Source: Phycisphaerae bacterium (lineage in GTDB: Bacteria > Planctomycetota > Phycisphaerae > Sedimentisphaerales > SG8-4). Taken from it: a DNA stretch of 19,979 nt. Of the stretch, positions 1 through 7,939 are shown one piece after another. The translations under genes were made by a program, and so were the position numbers. The first letter of the stretch is position 1. Each line of letters begins with the position of its first letter. Location of the stretch: the NCBI GenBank assembly GCA_030603035.1, contig JAUVYQ010000033.1:1-19979 (forward strand). Reading direction: 5' to 3'. Under the pieces are notes generated by a model. That model worked only from the letters and a program-made list of their open reading frames with translations. It was not told where the DNA came from and did no database searches.

Positions 1-68
1 TCTGGTATGATCTGGAGCAGAGCCGGCTCATCAGCAACATTGGCTTTGCGGGTTACCTGGGTGAATAA
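1..68 (+). CDS. 3' end of an unidentified rightward gene (partial)
   Basis: Frame 3 is open from the window edge to a TAA at 66-68 and encodes 21 residues ending GFAGYLGE. The sequence looks protein-like, but there is too little of it to assign a family. It faces the truncated oxidoreductase on the other strand, whose open frame runs into this tail. The complementary strand is also open here in one frame, so the call is tentative. Confidence 0.3.
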   Translation, partial: WYDLEQSRLISNIGFAGYLGE

Positions 69-433
69 AAGGTGGGACAAGTTATGGTCGCAACAACCAT
101 TAGCAGCCTGAAAAATCCACCTACAAACTTGACGGGCACCCTGCCGTACCGCGTGTCCACAATTCGCTTGACATTTTCGCGACTGGATTTCTTGTCATCG
201 CATATCGCAACAAATTGCACATCCTGCTCCGGCAGCATCCAGCGCAGGTCATGCGAGCCGCGGTTACCGATGCCCATTCCGCCTAAGATAATCCGCTCAC
301 TGGGCGCGACCTTTCCGCCGCGACCCAACGCCGTCGCTGGAATGATGTACGGTGCCGCGAGCCCACCCATCGCCGTAGCGGCACCTCGGATGAACTGACG
401 CCGGCTCAAGTGTTTTTCTTTTACTCGCTTCAT
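53..433 (-). pseudogene. Truncated Tat-exported Gfo/Idh/MocA-family oxidoreductase
   Basis: Only 126 residues remain of a family whose planctomycete members usually have about 400-450. The start is well supported: an AGGAGG ribosome binding site lies just upstream of the ATG at 433. A twin-arginine signal (SRRQFIRGA, about residues 10-18) is followed by an Ala-rich stretch. The first Rossmann strand with its nucleotide-binding glycines (ILGGMGIGNRG) comes next, then the second strand (VQFVAICD). Resemblance stops after DTRYG at about residue 97. The remaining residues, rich in Phe, Leu and Val, do not look like the family, and the frame closes at 53 inside the tail of the opposing gene. The dimerisation and substrate half is missing. 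The fragment would export a half Rossmann domain and is probably not functional. The family assignment is solid; whether it is a natural pseudogene or an assembly join cannot be told here. Confidence 0.75.
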
Positions 434-813
434 AAGTCGCCTCCTTCTGATGAAATTATAGTCTCAAAACGCAAAGACAGATGAATCGAGGCCAAAAAGC
501 CTCGAACTGCATAACTATGCTTCGAGAATCTTGTGCCGGAATTATATCCGATCTGCAGACCGACAGCAAGCCATTTAAGCATAATTTTGGGTAAAACAAG
601 CCAGAGACAAGAAATTAACTGTCCCAAAAATTGTAGGAGAGTTTCTTGCAAACAACCCTCCAGAGGACTTAGTTTTCAGACCACATTTCGCAAATCGCAT
701 ACCCCATCAATGCCACAGATAAACTAAGATACCCAAACTGACCGATTCGATGGCATCAATAGTCGTAATTCTTTTATTTACAAGTACATATAGCTTTGCC
801 ACAGGTAGTAGTT

Positions 814-952
814 TGTCATTCCTCCGCTGCGCTCGAGGACAAGTCTGAGCACAACGTATAACCCTGTCATTCTGAGCGCAACGCATAACCCTGTCATTCT
901 GAGCGCAACGCATAACCCTGTCATTCTGAGCGCAACGAAGTGAAGCGAAGAA
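814..952. repeat. 'CATTCTGAGCG'-type dispersed repeat with a 27-bp tandem array
   Basis: A 27-bp unit beginning GAGCGCAACG and ending TCATTCT is repeated in direct tandem at 847-873, 874-900 and 901-927, with a partial fourth copy from 928. Units 2 and 3 are identical; unit 1 differs at two positions. A degenerate copy in related wording precedes it at 814-850. The array ends in GAAGTGAAGCGAAGAATC, the wording of a repeat seen between genes in many unrelated bacterial genomes. Related copies lie at 10692-10800 and 18227-18284. There are no spacers between units, so it is not a CRISPR array. Confidence 0.85.
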
Positions 953-1092
953 TCCGGCCCACGATGAAATACCACTTTCTGCTGTTAAGCCCGGATGCTT
1001 CGCCCTCGCTGCTTCGATTTGCTTGCCCCTCTGCTTCTTGCCTGGTGACACGGGCTTCCAGTCCCGCCGTAAGGCGTCCTGTGGAGTGCCAA

Positions 1093-1111
1093 CACGGCCA
1101 GGATGGCCGTG
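1093..1111. repeat. Perfect 7-bp hairpin CACGGCC-AGGAT-GGCCGTG
   Basis: The two arms are exact reverse complements around a 5-base loop. The hairpin sits in a GC-rich block (about 1048-1115) unlike its AT-rich surroundings. No T-run follows on either strand, so it is more likely a repeat than a terminator. Confidence 0.6.
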
Positions 1112-1150
1112 CCACTTATTATACCCGGAACAAGAATTTTGTCTTAATAG

Positions 1151-1198
1151 CTTGCCCCGTTAGATAATTCAAAAAAAATAATATCTAACGGGGCTTGC
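1151..1198. mobile_element. MITE-like palindromic element, copy 1 (intergenic), with 5-bp direct repeats
   Basis: The element occupies 1156-1193 between direct repeats CTTGC at 1151-1155 and CTTGC at 1194-1198. Inverted arms are GCCCCGTTAGATA (1154-1166) and its exact complement (1182-1194), enclosing a 15-base A-rich loop. Copies 2 and 3 at 2881-2951 and 16736-16803 have the same ends and their own, different 5-bp flanking duplications. That is the signature of transposition. No transposase is encoded, so a transposase elsewhere in the genome would have to act on it. Confidence 0.75.
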
Positions 1199-1236
1199 AT
1201 AACCGGGGCAAATTTAGTAAAACATATGGTGTGGCC

Positions 1237-1265
1237 TTGACAGCATAATCGAACAAAGTTGATAT
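1237..1265 (+). promoter_or_regulatory. Possible promoter for the GH32 gene
   Basis: A perfect -35 hexamer TTGACA lies at 1237-1242. The best-placed -10 (TGATAT, 1260-1265, 17-base spacing) is weak. It lies in the right place and orientation for the gene starting at 1394. Confidence 0.25.
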
Positions 1266-1393
1266 GGGAAACTTTGGTAAATATTATTTCTATTTCTAAT
1301 GTTTTTTTGAGGCCTGAATATCGGTTAAATGGTTAAATAATCACCAATTACAAGTTAGCAATCACCAATTATATTGGTACGTGAGGAGGCAAA

Positions 1394-2893
1394 ATGTCCA
1401 CCAGAAAAGACCTAATCAAAGATGAAAAACGATTACACAGTCGCCGCGATTTCCTCAAGCAAATTGGCTTTGGCGCAAGCACACTGTCCCTCTCGCAGTT
1501 GATACCATCTCGTGCTATGGCCGGTGAAAAGCGGAAAGACTCAGCCGCCGGCGCCCTGTACAATGAAAAGTATCGGCCGCAATTTCATTTTACTCCGCGA
1601 AAGAACTGGACAAACGACCCGAACGGCTTAGTTTATTACAAGGGCGAATACCACCTGTTCTTTCAGCACAATCCCACCGGCATCAATTGGGGCAATATGA
1701 CCTGGGCACACGCCGTCAGCACCGACCTGATTCACTGGAAGCAGCTGCCCAACGCCATTGAGCCGGACGAGCTCGGCACGATATTTTCCGGCTCCGCAGT
1801 GGTCGATTGGAAAAACACATCCGGCTTCCAAACCGGCACCGAAAACGTCCTCGTCGCCTTTTATACATCAGCAGGTTCACACGCCCCAAAGAAAGTGCCA
1901 TTCACCCAGAGCATCGCATACAGCAACGACCGCGGCAGAACCTGGGTCAAATACAAAAACAACCCTGTCATCGGACACATCAGGGCTGATAACCGCGACC
2001 CCAAGGTCATCTGGCACGAGCCTACGAAAACCTGGATTATGGCTCTCTATCTTGATAGGGACAATTTCACCCTGTTCTCTTCGAAAGACCTAAAAAAGTG
2101 GACCCATTTGCAGGATATTAAACTGCTCGGAAGCAGCGAATGTCCCGATTTCTTCCCCCTGGCCGTCGATGGGGACCCCGCCAATACCCGCTGGGTCTTT
2201 TGGGGCGGAAATGGCAGATACCTGCTCGGAACCTTCGATGGCCGAAAATTCACACAGCAGGCCGGCCGCTTTGAATCCAGAGTCGGAAACTTCTACGCCT
2301 CACAGACCTACAGTGACATCCCCGAATCCGATGGCCGAAGAATTCAAATCGCCTGGATGGCCGGCGGCAAATTCCCCGGCATGCCTTTTAATCAGCAGAT
2401 GTCGATTCCCTGCGAACTGACGCTGCGCACGTTCCCCGAAGGGATTCGGTTATGCCGAGTCCCCGTAAGGGAAATCGAAACGCTCCGCGGCGTTCACTGG
2501 GACTTGAAAAACACTACTATGAAACCCGGTGAAAAGCTACTGTCCGCAATATCCGCCGAGCTGTTTGAAATCCAGACCGAAATCCAACTCGCAAGCGCCT
2601 CCGAGATTGTCTTCAATCTTCGCGGCAACCCGCTAATCTACAATGTCAAAGACAGAACCCTTCTCTGCAAAGGCAAAAAAGTAAAGCTGACCCCCATCGA
2701 TGGTGTAATCAAGCTGCATATTCTGGTTGACCGCACATCCATCGAAATCTTCCCCAATTATGGCCAGGTAACAATGCACCTCTGCTTCCCGCTCGATACG
2801 AACAATACCTCTGTCAATATATCTGCTCGCGGCGGCCAGGCAAACATTCAAAGCTTAAAACTCTGGAAATTGAAATCCATCTGGCCCCGTTAG
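1394..2893 (+). CDS. Tat-exported GH32 beta-fructosidase (levanase/invertase type)
   Basis: A glycoside hydrolase family 32 enzyme predicted to cleave fructose from levan, inulin or sucrose outside the cytoplasm. A Tat signal (SRRDFL, residues 16-21) precedes the five-bladed propeller. All three GH32 catalytic motifs are present: NDPNG with nucleophile Asp75, RDP with transition-state-stabilising Asp202, and EC with acid/base Glu249. A C-terminal beta-sandwich covers roughly residues 345-495. At 499 residues it has normal family length. The start is set by GAGGAGG just upstream. The last codon pair and the TAG stop lie inside the left arm of a mobile palindromic element (2881-2951). Without the element the frame would end one residue later, in Trp-Pro-Arg-Thr and a TAA. 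No sugar transporter or fructokinase is adjacent. The exact substrate cannot be read from sequence; GH32 membership is close to certain. Confidence 0.93.
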   Translation: MSTRKDLIKDEKRLHSRRDFLKQIGFGASTLSLSQLIPSRAMAGEKRKDSAAGALYNEKYRPQFHFTPRKNWTNDPNGLVYYKGEYHLFFQHNPTGINWGNMTWAHAVSTDLIHWKQLPNAIEPDELGTIFSGSAVVDWKNTSGFQTGTENVLVAFYTSAGSHAPKKVPFTQSIAYSNDRGRTWVKYKNNPVIGHIRADNRDPKVIWHEPTKTWIMALYLDRDNFTLFSSKDLKKWTHLQDIKLLGSSECPDFFPLAVDGDPANTRWVFWGGNGRYLLGTFDGRKFTQQAGRFESRVGNFYASQTYSDIPESDGRRIQIAWMAGGKFPGMPFNQQMSIPCELTLRTFPEGIRLCRVPVREIETLRGVHWDLKNTTMKPGEKLLSAISAELFEIQTEIQLASASEIVFNLRGNPLIYNVKDRTLLCKGKKVKLTPIDGVIKLHILVDRTSIEIFPNYGQVTMHLCFPLDTNNTSVNISARGGQANIQSLKLWKLKSIWPR

Positions 2894-2951
2894 AAGTCCT
2901 GACCGCAACTCCGGGACTCCGTGAATCCGAGTTACTTCTAACGGGGCTGGC
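2881..2951. mobile_element. MITE-like palindromic element, copy 2 (at the 3' end of the GH32 gene), with 5-bp direct repeats
   Basis: The element spans 2886-2946 between direct repeats CTGGC at 2881-2885 and 2947-2951. The arms are GCCCCGTTAGAAGT (2884-2897) and its exact complement (2934-2947). The interior differs from the other copies and holds its own near-palindrome (AACTCCGG against CCGAGTT). The left arm carries the TAG that ends the GH32 gene, and the hairpin could shield the 3' end of its mRNA. Confidence 0.8.
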
Positions 2952-3020
2952 CCAGAACATAAACACATAACCGGCCAGGAAATAGCGATTTCGTCCTCTT
3001 AGGTTCCTTGCCCTTTTGGA

Positions 3021-3102
3021 ATTGGTAACTGGTAACTAATTGACCATCTAACCATTTAACGGTCTGACCAATTACCAATTACCAATTACCAGTTACCAAT
3101 CT
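3021..3102. repeat. Two heptamer tracts in opposite orientation forming a 15-bp inverted repeat
   Basis: Left tract: ATTGGTA, ACTGGTA, ACTAATT (3021-3041). Right tract: CCAATTA three times, then CCAGTTA and CCAATCT (3068-3102). The ends ATTGGTAACTGGTAA (3021-3035) and 3086-3100 are perfect reverse complements. The right tract therefore reads as the left one inverted. The period is exactly 7 bases. Confidence 0.85.
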
Positions 3103-3247
3103 CTGCGGAGGCAATTTTTGAGTTTTGAATGTTGACTTTTTGCCGGCAGTGCGGGAGAATGCGATTTTTCGTTTGTCCCCTGCTTTGGGTTCCACCGCAA
3201 GGTGTCCTGCGGACCGCAAGGCGGGGTCCCTCGCAGGGGCAAGCTTG

Positions 3248-3265
3248 TCCCCGTGAAAACGGGGA
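3248..3265 (+). promoter_or_regulatory. Stable hairpin with a GAAA tetraloop in the pruA leader
   Basis: TCCCCGT (3248-3254) pairs perfectly with ACGGGGA (3259-3265) across a GAAA loop, about 20 bases before the pruA ribosome binding site. It may affect mRNA stability or translation, or may simply be the end of a dispersed GC-rich repeat. No T-run follows. Confidence 0.4.
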
Positions 3266-3296
3266 TTTGAAACCCCCAATATTTAAGGAGGCAAAA

Positions 3297-4928
3297 ATGT
3301 TTAACGGTATTTTTCATATCCCGGAGCCGGCCAATGAGCCGGGTTTGCAATATGCACCGGGCAGTCCGGAACGTACGGAGTTGGGAGCTAAGCTCAAAGA
3401 GATGCTCGGCGAACAGGCAGAGGTGCCGATGATAATCGGCGGAAAAGAAGTGCGCAACGGCAAACTTGCGGATATCCGCTGTCCGCACGACCATAAGCGC
3501 CTGTTAGGCAGGTATCATCAGGCCGACGCAAAGCTGGTTACGCAAGCGGTTGATGCGGCGGAAAAGACCAAGCGCCTGTGGGGTGAAATGCCCTGGGAAT
3601 CGAGGGCGGTAGTATTGCTGAAGGCGGCGGAGCTTCTGGCAGGTAAATACCGCCAGACCCTCAATGCGGCCACGATGCTGAACATGAGCAAGACACCGCA
3701 CCAGGCGGAGATAGACGCTGCGTGCGAGCTGATAGATTTCTGGCGTTTCAACCCGCATTTTATGGAAGAGGTATATGGTGACCAGCCGATGTCCACGCCC
3801 GGCGTGTTAAACTATATGGAGCATAGGCCGCTGGACGGGTTTGTTCTGGCCTTGACGCCTTTTAACTTTACCTCAATCGCGGGCAATCTTCCCACGGCAC
3901 CGGCCCTGATGGGCAACACGGTGGTGTGGAAGCCGGCATCGGCGGCGGTGCTGCCTGCGTATTTTATTATGAAGGTCCTGGAAGAAGCGGGCATGCCGCC
4001 GGGAGTTATTAATATGGTGCTTGGACCCGGACCGATTGTCGGCCCGCCGGCGCTGAATGACGTCAGACTCGGCGGGATTCACTTTACAGGCAGCACCTAT
4101 GTGTTTTCGACGATCTGGCTGGCCATTGGTTCAGACATTCGCAAGTACGTCTCATATCCTCGAATAGTAGGTGAGACCGGCGGAAAGAATTTCATATTCG
4201 TCCACGCCAGCGCCGATATTGACGCCCTCGTGGCGGCGCTGGTGCGAGGGTCGTTCGAATATCAGGGCCAGAAATGCTCGGCGGCTTCCCGAGCGTACAT
4301 TCCCGATTCGCTCTGGCCTCAGGTCAAAGAGCATCTACTGGATGAGATCGGCGATATGAAGATGGGCGACGTAACCGATTTCAGGAACTTCATGGGCGCG
4401 GTTATCGACGAAGGGGCCTTCAAAAGCATCAAGGGCTATATTGAATACGCCAGGACTTCGGCCGACCTGGAAGTTGTCATTGGCGGCGGATGTGATGACA
4501 CTACGGGGTACTTCATCGAGCCGACCGTCGTGGTAAGTAAAGACCCGAAGTCTAAGTTGATGGTTGAAGAGATATTCGGCCCGGTTTTGACCATATACGT
4601 GTACCCGGAAGCGGAATATGACCAGACGCTGGAGTTGTGCGACCAGACCTCGCCCTATGCGCTGACCGGTGCGATATTCGCCCTGGAGCGTGGTGCAGTC
4701 GTAAAGGCGATGAACACGCTGCGTCACGCTGCCGGCAATTTTTACGTCAACGACAAACCGACGGGTGCGGTCGTGGCGCAACAGCCGTTCGGCGGCACGC
4801 GGGCGTCGGGCACAAACGACAAGGCCGGTAGCTGGCTCAACCTGGAGCGGTGGGTCTCGCCGCGTGCGATAAAGGAGACGTTTTTGCCGCCGAGGAACTT
4901 CCGTTATCCGTATATGAAAGAAGAATAG
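3297..4928 (+). CDS. pruA: 1-pyrroline-5-carboxylate (L-glutamate gamma-semialdehyde) dehydrogenase
   Basis: Oxidises L-glutamate gamma-semialdehyde to glutamate with NAD+, the second step of proline breakdown. The 543 residues match the long monofunctional ALDH4/PruA type, not the bifunctional PutA. The aldehyde dehydrogenase landmarks are in order: TPFNFTSIAGNL (about 187-198) and WKPA (211-214) of the NAD-binding fold, HFTGS (262-266), general-base Glu293 in GETGGKNF, nucleophile Cys327 in GQKCSAASRAY, EEIFGPVL, and the late FYVNDKPTGAVVAQQPFGG with an SGTNDKAGS anchor-type motif. The start at 3297 is chosen for its GGAGG a few bases upstream and because translation of the repeats before it makes no family sense. 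No proline dehydrogenase gene is adjacent. A nested GC hairpin lies just after the stop and faces the pseudopilin gene. Confidence 0.93.
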   Translation: MFNGIFHIPEPANEPGLQYAPGSPERTELGAKLKEMLGEQAEVPMIIGGKEVRNGKLADIRCPHDHKRLLGRYHQADAKLVTQAVDAAEKTKRLWGEMPWESRAVVLLKAAELLAGKYRQTLNAATMLNMSKTPHQAEIDAACELIDFWRFNPHFMEEVYGDQPMSTPGVLNYMEHRPLDGFVLALTPFNFTSIAGNLPTAPALMGNTVVWKPASAAVLPAYFIMKVLEEAGMPPGVINMVLGPGPIVGPPALNDVRLGGIHFTGSTYVFSTIWLAIGSDIRKYVSYPRIVGETGGKNFIFVHASADIDALVAALVRGSFEYQGQKCSAASRAYIPDSLWPQVKEHLLDEIGDMKMGDVTDFRNFMGAVIDEGAFKSIKGYIEYARTSADLEVVIGGGCDDTTGYFIEPTVVVSKDPKSKLMVEEIFGPVLTIYVYPEAEYDQTLELCDQTSPYALTGAIFALERGAVVKAMNTLRHAAGNFYVNDKPTGAVVAQQPFGGTRASGTNDKAGSWLNLERWVSPRAIKETFLPPRNFRYPYMKEE

Positions 4929-4930
4929 CC

Positions 4931-4962
4931 CCCCCGCCTTCGTTGCCGAAGGCAACAGGGGG
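4931..4962. terminator. Probable bidirectional terminator between convergent genes
   Basis: GCCTTCG (4936-4942) pairs with CGAAGGC (4947-4953) inside an outer CCCCC/GGGGG clamp (4931-4935 and 4958-4962). An alternative fold, GTTGCC-GAA-GGCAAC (4942-4956), uses the same bases. It lies between the stops of pruA and the pseudopilin gene. There is no good T-run, so termination efficiency is uncertain. Confidence 0.55.
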
Positions 4963-4967
4963 ATGAT

Positions 4968-5786
4968 TTAGTTCGATGGGTAGTCGAGGCCCTTGATGCC
5001 CCGGACTGTCAGGTTAGGGTTTGGAAACCCATCTCGGGCGGGGCGAATCTGCTCTGCCTGAAGATAGCGGACCTGCCCGTCAGCAAAGAGGTAGTTTCGG
5101 CGGCCCTGCCGGCACCACCAGCCGCCGTCTTTATCTATGCGTGAGTGATTGCTGAACCATTCGCCGATAAGAATCTTTCCGGACGGATGGGCCACATTAA
5201 AGTCCTTTTGCGCCACAGACTCTTGGACAAAGTCTATGTGCCACTGTTCCTTATGATCCTGAGTGATGGTCACTGTGTTGATATGCTGGGGACTGTAATA
5301 GAAGGTCATCGAATAAGCGTAACTGGTGGACTCATATTTGTTTTTCTCGGTGGGGTCTGCGGGGCAAAACAGGACCGAGGGGTTATTTACATTAATATTG
5401 CCGCCGAGATGAGGTTCGACAAAAGCTCGCCAGCCGCGTCCCATCCACAGCCAGTAGCCGCCAGGCAGGGGGTCCTGAGCACAGGGATAGGTCTCGTCAT
5501 TTCCATTCAGGTACAGGTTCACAGCCAGATTGATTTGCTTGAGGTTGTGGGCACACTTGAGGCGTATTGCCATAGACCTGGCCCTTATAAGCGATGGCGT
5601 AAGTATGGCAAGCAGAAGGGCGATGATTGCTATGACAACGAGCAGCTCAACAAGGGTAAAGCCGAACTCGATTCTCGATTCCCGATTCTCGATTCTCGTC
5701 GAGCTCGATTCTCGCCGAACTCGATTCTCGATTCCCGATTCTCGTCGAGTATCAAGTATCCAATCGGATGTTTTGGGTCTAATCAT
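4968..5786 (-). CDS. Type IV pilin-like pseudopilin with H-X9-DG C-terminal domain
   Basis: A 272-residue prepilin of the kind abundant in planctomycetes. The prepilin peptidase site is G42|FTLVE, with the conserved Glu at position 5 of the mature protein (E47), followed by one hydrophobic helix (about 44-62). The mature part ends with the processing-associated signature ...[12 protein letters not shown] (about 231-242). The start at 5786 lies 13 bases after the glmS stop, so the gene is probably co-transcribed with and coupled to glmS; no clear ribosome binding site is seen. A longer open frame from 5897 overlaps glmS and is rejected. The leader is 42 residues, longer than usual, because residues from about 9 to 41 are encoded by TCGATTC-type tandem repeats (5661-5762). 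It may be a minor pseudopilin of a secretion system or a surface protein; the role is unknown. Confidence 0.82.
   Translation of the reverse strand: MIRPKTSDWILDTRRESGIENRVRRESSSTRIENRESRIEFGFTLVELLVVIAIIALLLAILTPSLIRARSMAIRLKCAHNLKQINLAVNLYLNGNDETYPCAQDPLPGGYWLWMGRGWRAFVEPHLGGNINVNNPSVLFCPADPTEKNKYESTSYAYSMTFYYSPQHINTVTITQDHKEQWHIDFVQESVAQKDFNVAHPSGKILIGEWFSNHSRIDKDGGWWCRQGRRNYLFADGQVRYLQAEQIRPARDGFPNPNLTVRGIKGLDYPSN
5661..5762. repeat. TCGATTC heptamer tract within the pseudopilin leader, with an internal 31-bp duplication
   Basis: Heptamers TCGATTC, TCGATTC, CCGATTC, TCGATTC run from 5668 to 5695 and recur from 5721. They are separated by 9-base variants TCGTCGAGC and TCGCCGAAC. The block 5661-5691 is repeated exactly at 5714-5744. 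The tract lies in coding sequence and adds mainly Arg, Glu, Ser and Ile ([10 protein letters not shown]). Confidence 0.9.
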
Positions 5787-5799
5787 CAAGCGAGAAAGT

Positions 5800-7695
5800 C
5801 TACTCGACGGTAACGCTTTTTGCAAGGTTTCGAGGTTTGTCAACATCGTGCCCGCGGAGCACAGCGGCGTGATAGGCCAGCAGTTGCAGCGGCACAACAG
5901 TCAGCATCGGCTGCAAAAGCTCCGGCGCATCAGGGATGCTGATTAAATGGTCGGTCCGTCCAAGGGCGGACTTGATGTTCTCGTCGCCCTCGGTTGCAAC
6001 AACGATAATTTTGCCACCGCGTGCCTTGACTTCGGTGATATTGCCCATAATTTTATCATACTGCGGCCCGGCTGTGGCAATGAAAACCGCAGGCATATCC
6101 TTAACAATTAAAGCAATCGGGCCGTGCTTCATCTCCGCAGCCGGGAGACCCTCAGCGTGAATATAGCTTATTTCCTTTAGCTTCAAAGCCCCTTCGAGGG
6201 CGACCGGATAATTAAATCCTCTGCCTAAGAAAAGCCAGTTGTTCTTGTCAATGTTTGCCGATGCAATGTCTTTGATATGGTCGGATTGTTCCAGTATTCG
6301 GCTTATCTTGTCCGGTATCCGGGAAAGCTCATTGATGCACCTTACCGCCTCGTCGCTGCTGATATGCCTTCTCCTTGCTAATTCAATCGCCAGCATTGTC
6401 AACACCGCCACCTGTGCCGTAAACGCTTTAGTGCTGGCGACGCCTATTTCCGGCCCGACGTGCAAATATATCCCTGCGTCGGTGGTTCTGGCGATGGAAG
6501 AGCCAACAACGTTGACAATACCAAGCACCGTTGCTCCTCGTTCCTTGGCTTGTTCTACCGCTGCAAGCGTATCGGCCGTTTCTCCCGATTGGCTTATCGA
6601 TACAACAACGGTGCCGTCCTCGATGATTGGATTGCGATATCGAAATTCGCTGGCGTATTCGGTCTCTGTCGGGATGCGTGCTAACTGCTCAAACAAGAAT
6701 TCGCCGACGAGGCCGGCATGGAATGCAGTACCGCAGGCGGTCAGGATGAGCCGTTTGGTGCGGGTTAATTCACGTAAGTATGAAGCTATGCCGCCAAGTT
6801 TAATCCTGTTGTTCTGGCGGTCAATGCGACCGCCCATACAGGTGCTCAATGCCTTGGGCTGCTCAAAAATCTCTTTAAGCATATGATGCGCAAAATCGCC
6901 CAGCTCGATTTGTTCCAGCGAAAATTCAATTTGCATCAGGTCTTTGGTAACAGTAACATTGTCAATCGTCTTGGTATGAAACCCCTCCGGGCTGACCGTA
7001 ACCATCTCGTTGTCGGCAAGGTATATTGCCTGAGTTGTATGCTCTACAATTGCAGCGGCATCCGAGGCCAGGATATATTCGTTATCGCCGACGCCTAAAA
7101 TCAAGGGGCTGCCCTTTTTTGCACCGATAAGCATATCGGGAAAATCCGAGCAGACAATCGCCAGCCCGTAAGTGCCGTGCAGCTCCTGGAGGGCTCGCTG
7201 AACCGCCTGTTCAAATTTGTTCTGACCGATGCTCGATGCTCGATGCTCGATACTCGATACTCGATTGCCCTCGTTGTCTTTGGCATAGAAATAGCCGATT
7301 AGGTTTGCTATCACTTCAGTGTCGGTTTCGCTCGCAAACTCGGTCCCTTCATTTTGCAGCCAGGTCTTTAGTGTGCCGTAGTTTTCGATAATGCCGTTAT
7401 GAACGACGGCGATTTTGCCGGTATGGTCCAGGTGTGGATGTGCATTAACGGCGTTCGGCTCCCCGTGAGTAGCCCAGCGTGTATGGCCGATGCCGAATGT
7501 CTCAGCGCTGTTTGGCTCATCCAAAATCTCTTCCAGGGCGCTGATTCTGCCGCTGGTTTTTTTGATTCTTATCGAACCGCCGCCTAATAGCGCCACACCG
7601 GCCGAATCGTAACCACGATACTCCAGCCGCTTTAATCCCTCTATGAGAATTGGCTGTGCAACTTTTTTACCCAGATAAGCCACTATGCCGCACAT
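5800..7695 (-). CDS. glmS: Glutamine-fructose-6-phosphate aminotransferase (isomerizing)
   Basis: Makes glucosamine-6-phosphate from fructose-6-phosphate and glutamine, the entry to UDP-GlcNAc for peptidoglycan and LPS. The N-terminal glutaminase domain starts MCGIVAYLG with nucleophile Cys2 and contains HTRWATHG (71-78) and the SETDTEV signature (122-128). Two SIS domains follow (about 305-440 and 475-610), including [11 protein letters not shown], and the C-terminus is the classic [15 protein letters not shown] precedes the ATG. The length, 631, exceeds the usual 605-615 partly because of a 12-13-residue insertion (about 146-158, [11 protein letters not shown]) encoded by a heptamer tract at 7228-7265. 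It lies between the 'EVIA' helix and the helix before 'GTYGLAIV', a surface position where length varies in the family. Function is likely kept. No glmS ribozyme was recognised upstream. Confidence 0.96.
   Translation of the reverse strand: MCGIVAYLGKKVAQPILIEGLKRLEYRGYDSAGVALLGGGSIRIKKTSGRISALEEILDEPNSAETFGIGHTRWATHGEPNAVNAHPHLDHTGKIAVVHNGIIENYGTLKTWLQNEGTEFASETDTEVIANLIGYFYAKDNEGNRVSSIEHRASSIGQNKFEQAVQRALQELHGTYGLAIVCSDFPDMLIGAKKGSPLILGVGDNEYILASDAAAIVEHTTQAIYLADNEMVTVSPEGFHTKTIDNVTVTKDLMQIEFSLEQIELGDFAHHMLKEIFEQPKALSTCMGGRIDRQNNRIKLGGIASYLRELTRTKRLILTACGTAFHAGLVGEFLFEQLARIPTETEYASEFRYRNPIIEDGTVVVSISQSGETADTLAAVEQAKERGATVLGIVNVVGSSIARTTDAGIYLHVGPEIGVASTKAFTAQVAVLTMLAIELARRRHISSDEAVRCINELSRIPDKISRILEQSDHIKDIASANIDKNNWLFLGRGFNYPVALEGALKLKEISYIHAEGLPAAEMKHGPIALIVKDMPAVFIATAGPQYDKIMGNITEVKARGGKIIVVATEGDENIKSALGRTDHLISIPDAPELLQPMLTVVPLQLLAYHAAVLRGHDVDKPRNLAKSVTVE
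7228..7265. repeat. GATGCTC heptamer tract inserted in frame in glmS
   Basis: GATGCTC three times, then GATACTC twice, then GAT: five full 7-base units. Because 7 is not a multiple of 3, the protein repeats every seven residues (SSIEHRA). The same wording, GCTCGAT, makes up the tract at 10554-10607. Confidence 0.92.
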
Positions 7696-7939
7696 TCATA
7701 TCTTCCTTAATTACCGAAAGCTTAGTAAAGTAAATCGGCAGGAAATACCGCCGTCATAATATAAAACACAGTGCCGGAAGAAAAACACGTTTCAATAAAT
7801 CTCGGCTAAAGTTTGTTCATTATAGAAAAATCCAGCCCATTCAACAAATCGATTCTACTTAATTGGCCTATCAGATATTCTAATTTGGGGGATCAGCTTT
7901 TATGTAATCTAACCTATTTAATCGATGCGTAGGGACGAA

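Larger units (their letters stand above)
434..1393. other. Gene-free region with several repeat families
   Basis: No convincing gene is seen; short open frames on both strands lack ribosome binding sites and read through repeats. From 434 to about 810 nothing is recognised. Then follow the 'CATTCTGAGCG' repeats (814-952), a GC-rich hairpin (1093-1111), a flanked palindromic element (1151-1198), a possible promoter for the GH32 gene (1237-1265), and a stretch at about 1340-1375 where ATCACCAATTA occurs twice exactly 21 bases apart. Confidence 0.6.
2894..3296. other. Gene-free leader region upstream of pruA, made of repeats
   Basis: After the palindromic element come inverted heptamer tracts (3021-3102) and then a GC-rich block (about 3180-3265) ending in a strong hairpin. 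A frame open from 3129 in phase with pruA exists, but it translates the repeats and has no ribosome binding site of its own; it is not taken as the start. Confidence 0.6.

Noticed and set aside
814..952. CRISPR array
   Set aside because: The 27-bp units are contiguous with no spacers, and no cas gene is present.
3129..3296. Longer pruA start at 3129
   Set aside because: The added 56 residues translate GC-rich repeats and lack a ribosome binding site, while 3297 has GGAGG at proper distance and gives the usual family length.
5145..5813. 222-codon plus-strand open frame
   Set aside because: It is antisense to the pseudopilin gene, whose pilin motifs are clear; it ends in the translated repeat tract.
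7696..7900. glmS ribozyme
   Set aside because: No recognisable ribozyme core or pseudoknot sequence ahead of the glmS start; the leader is AT-rich and unstructured by eye.
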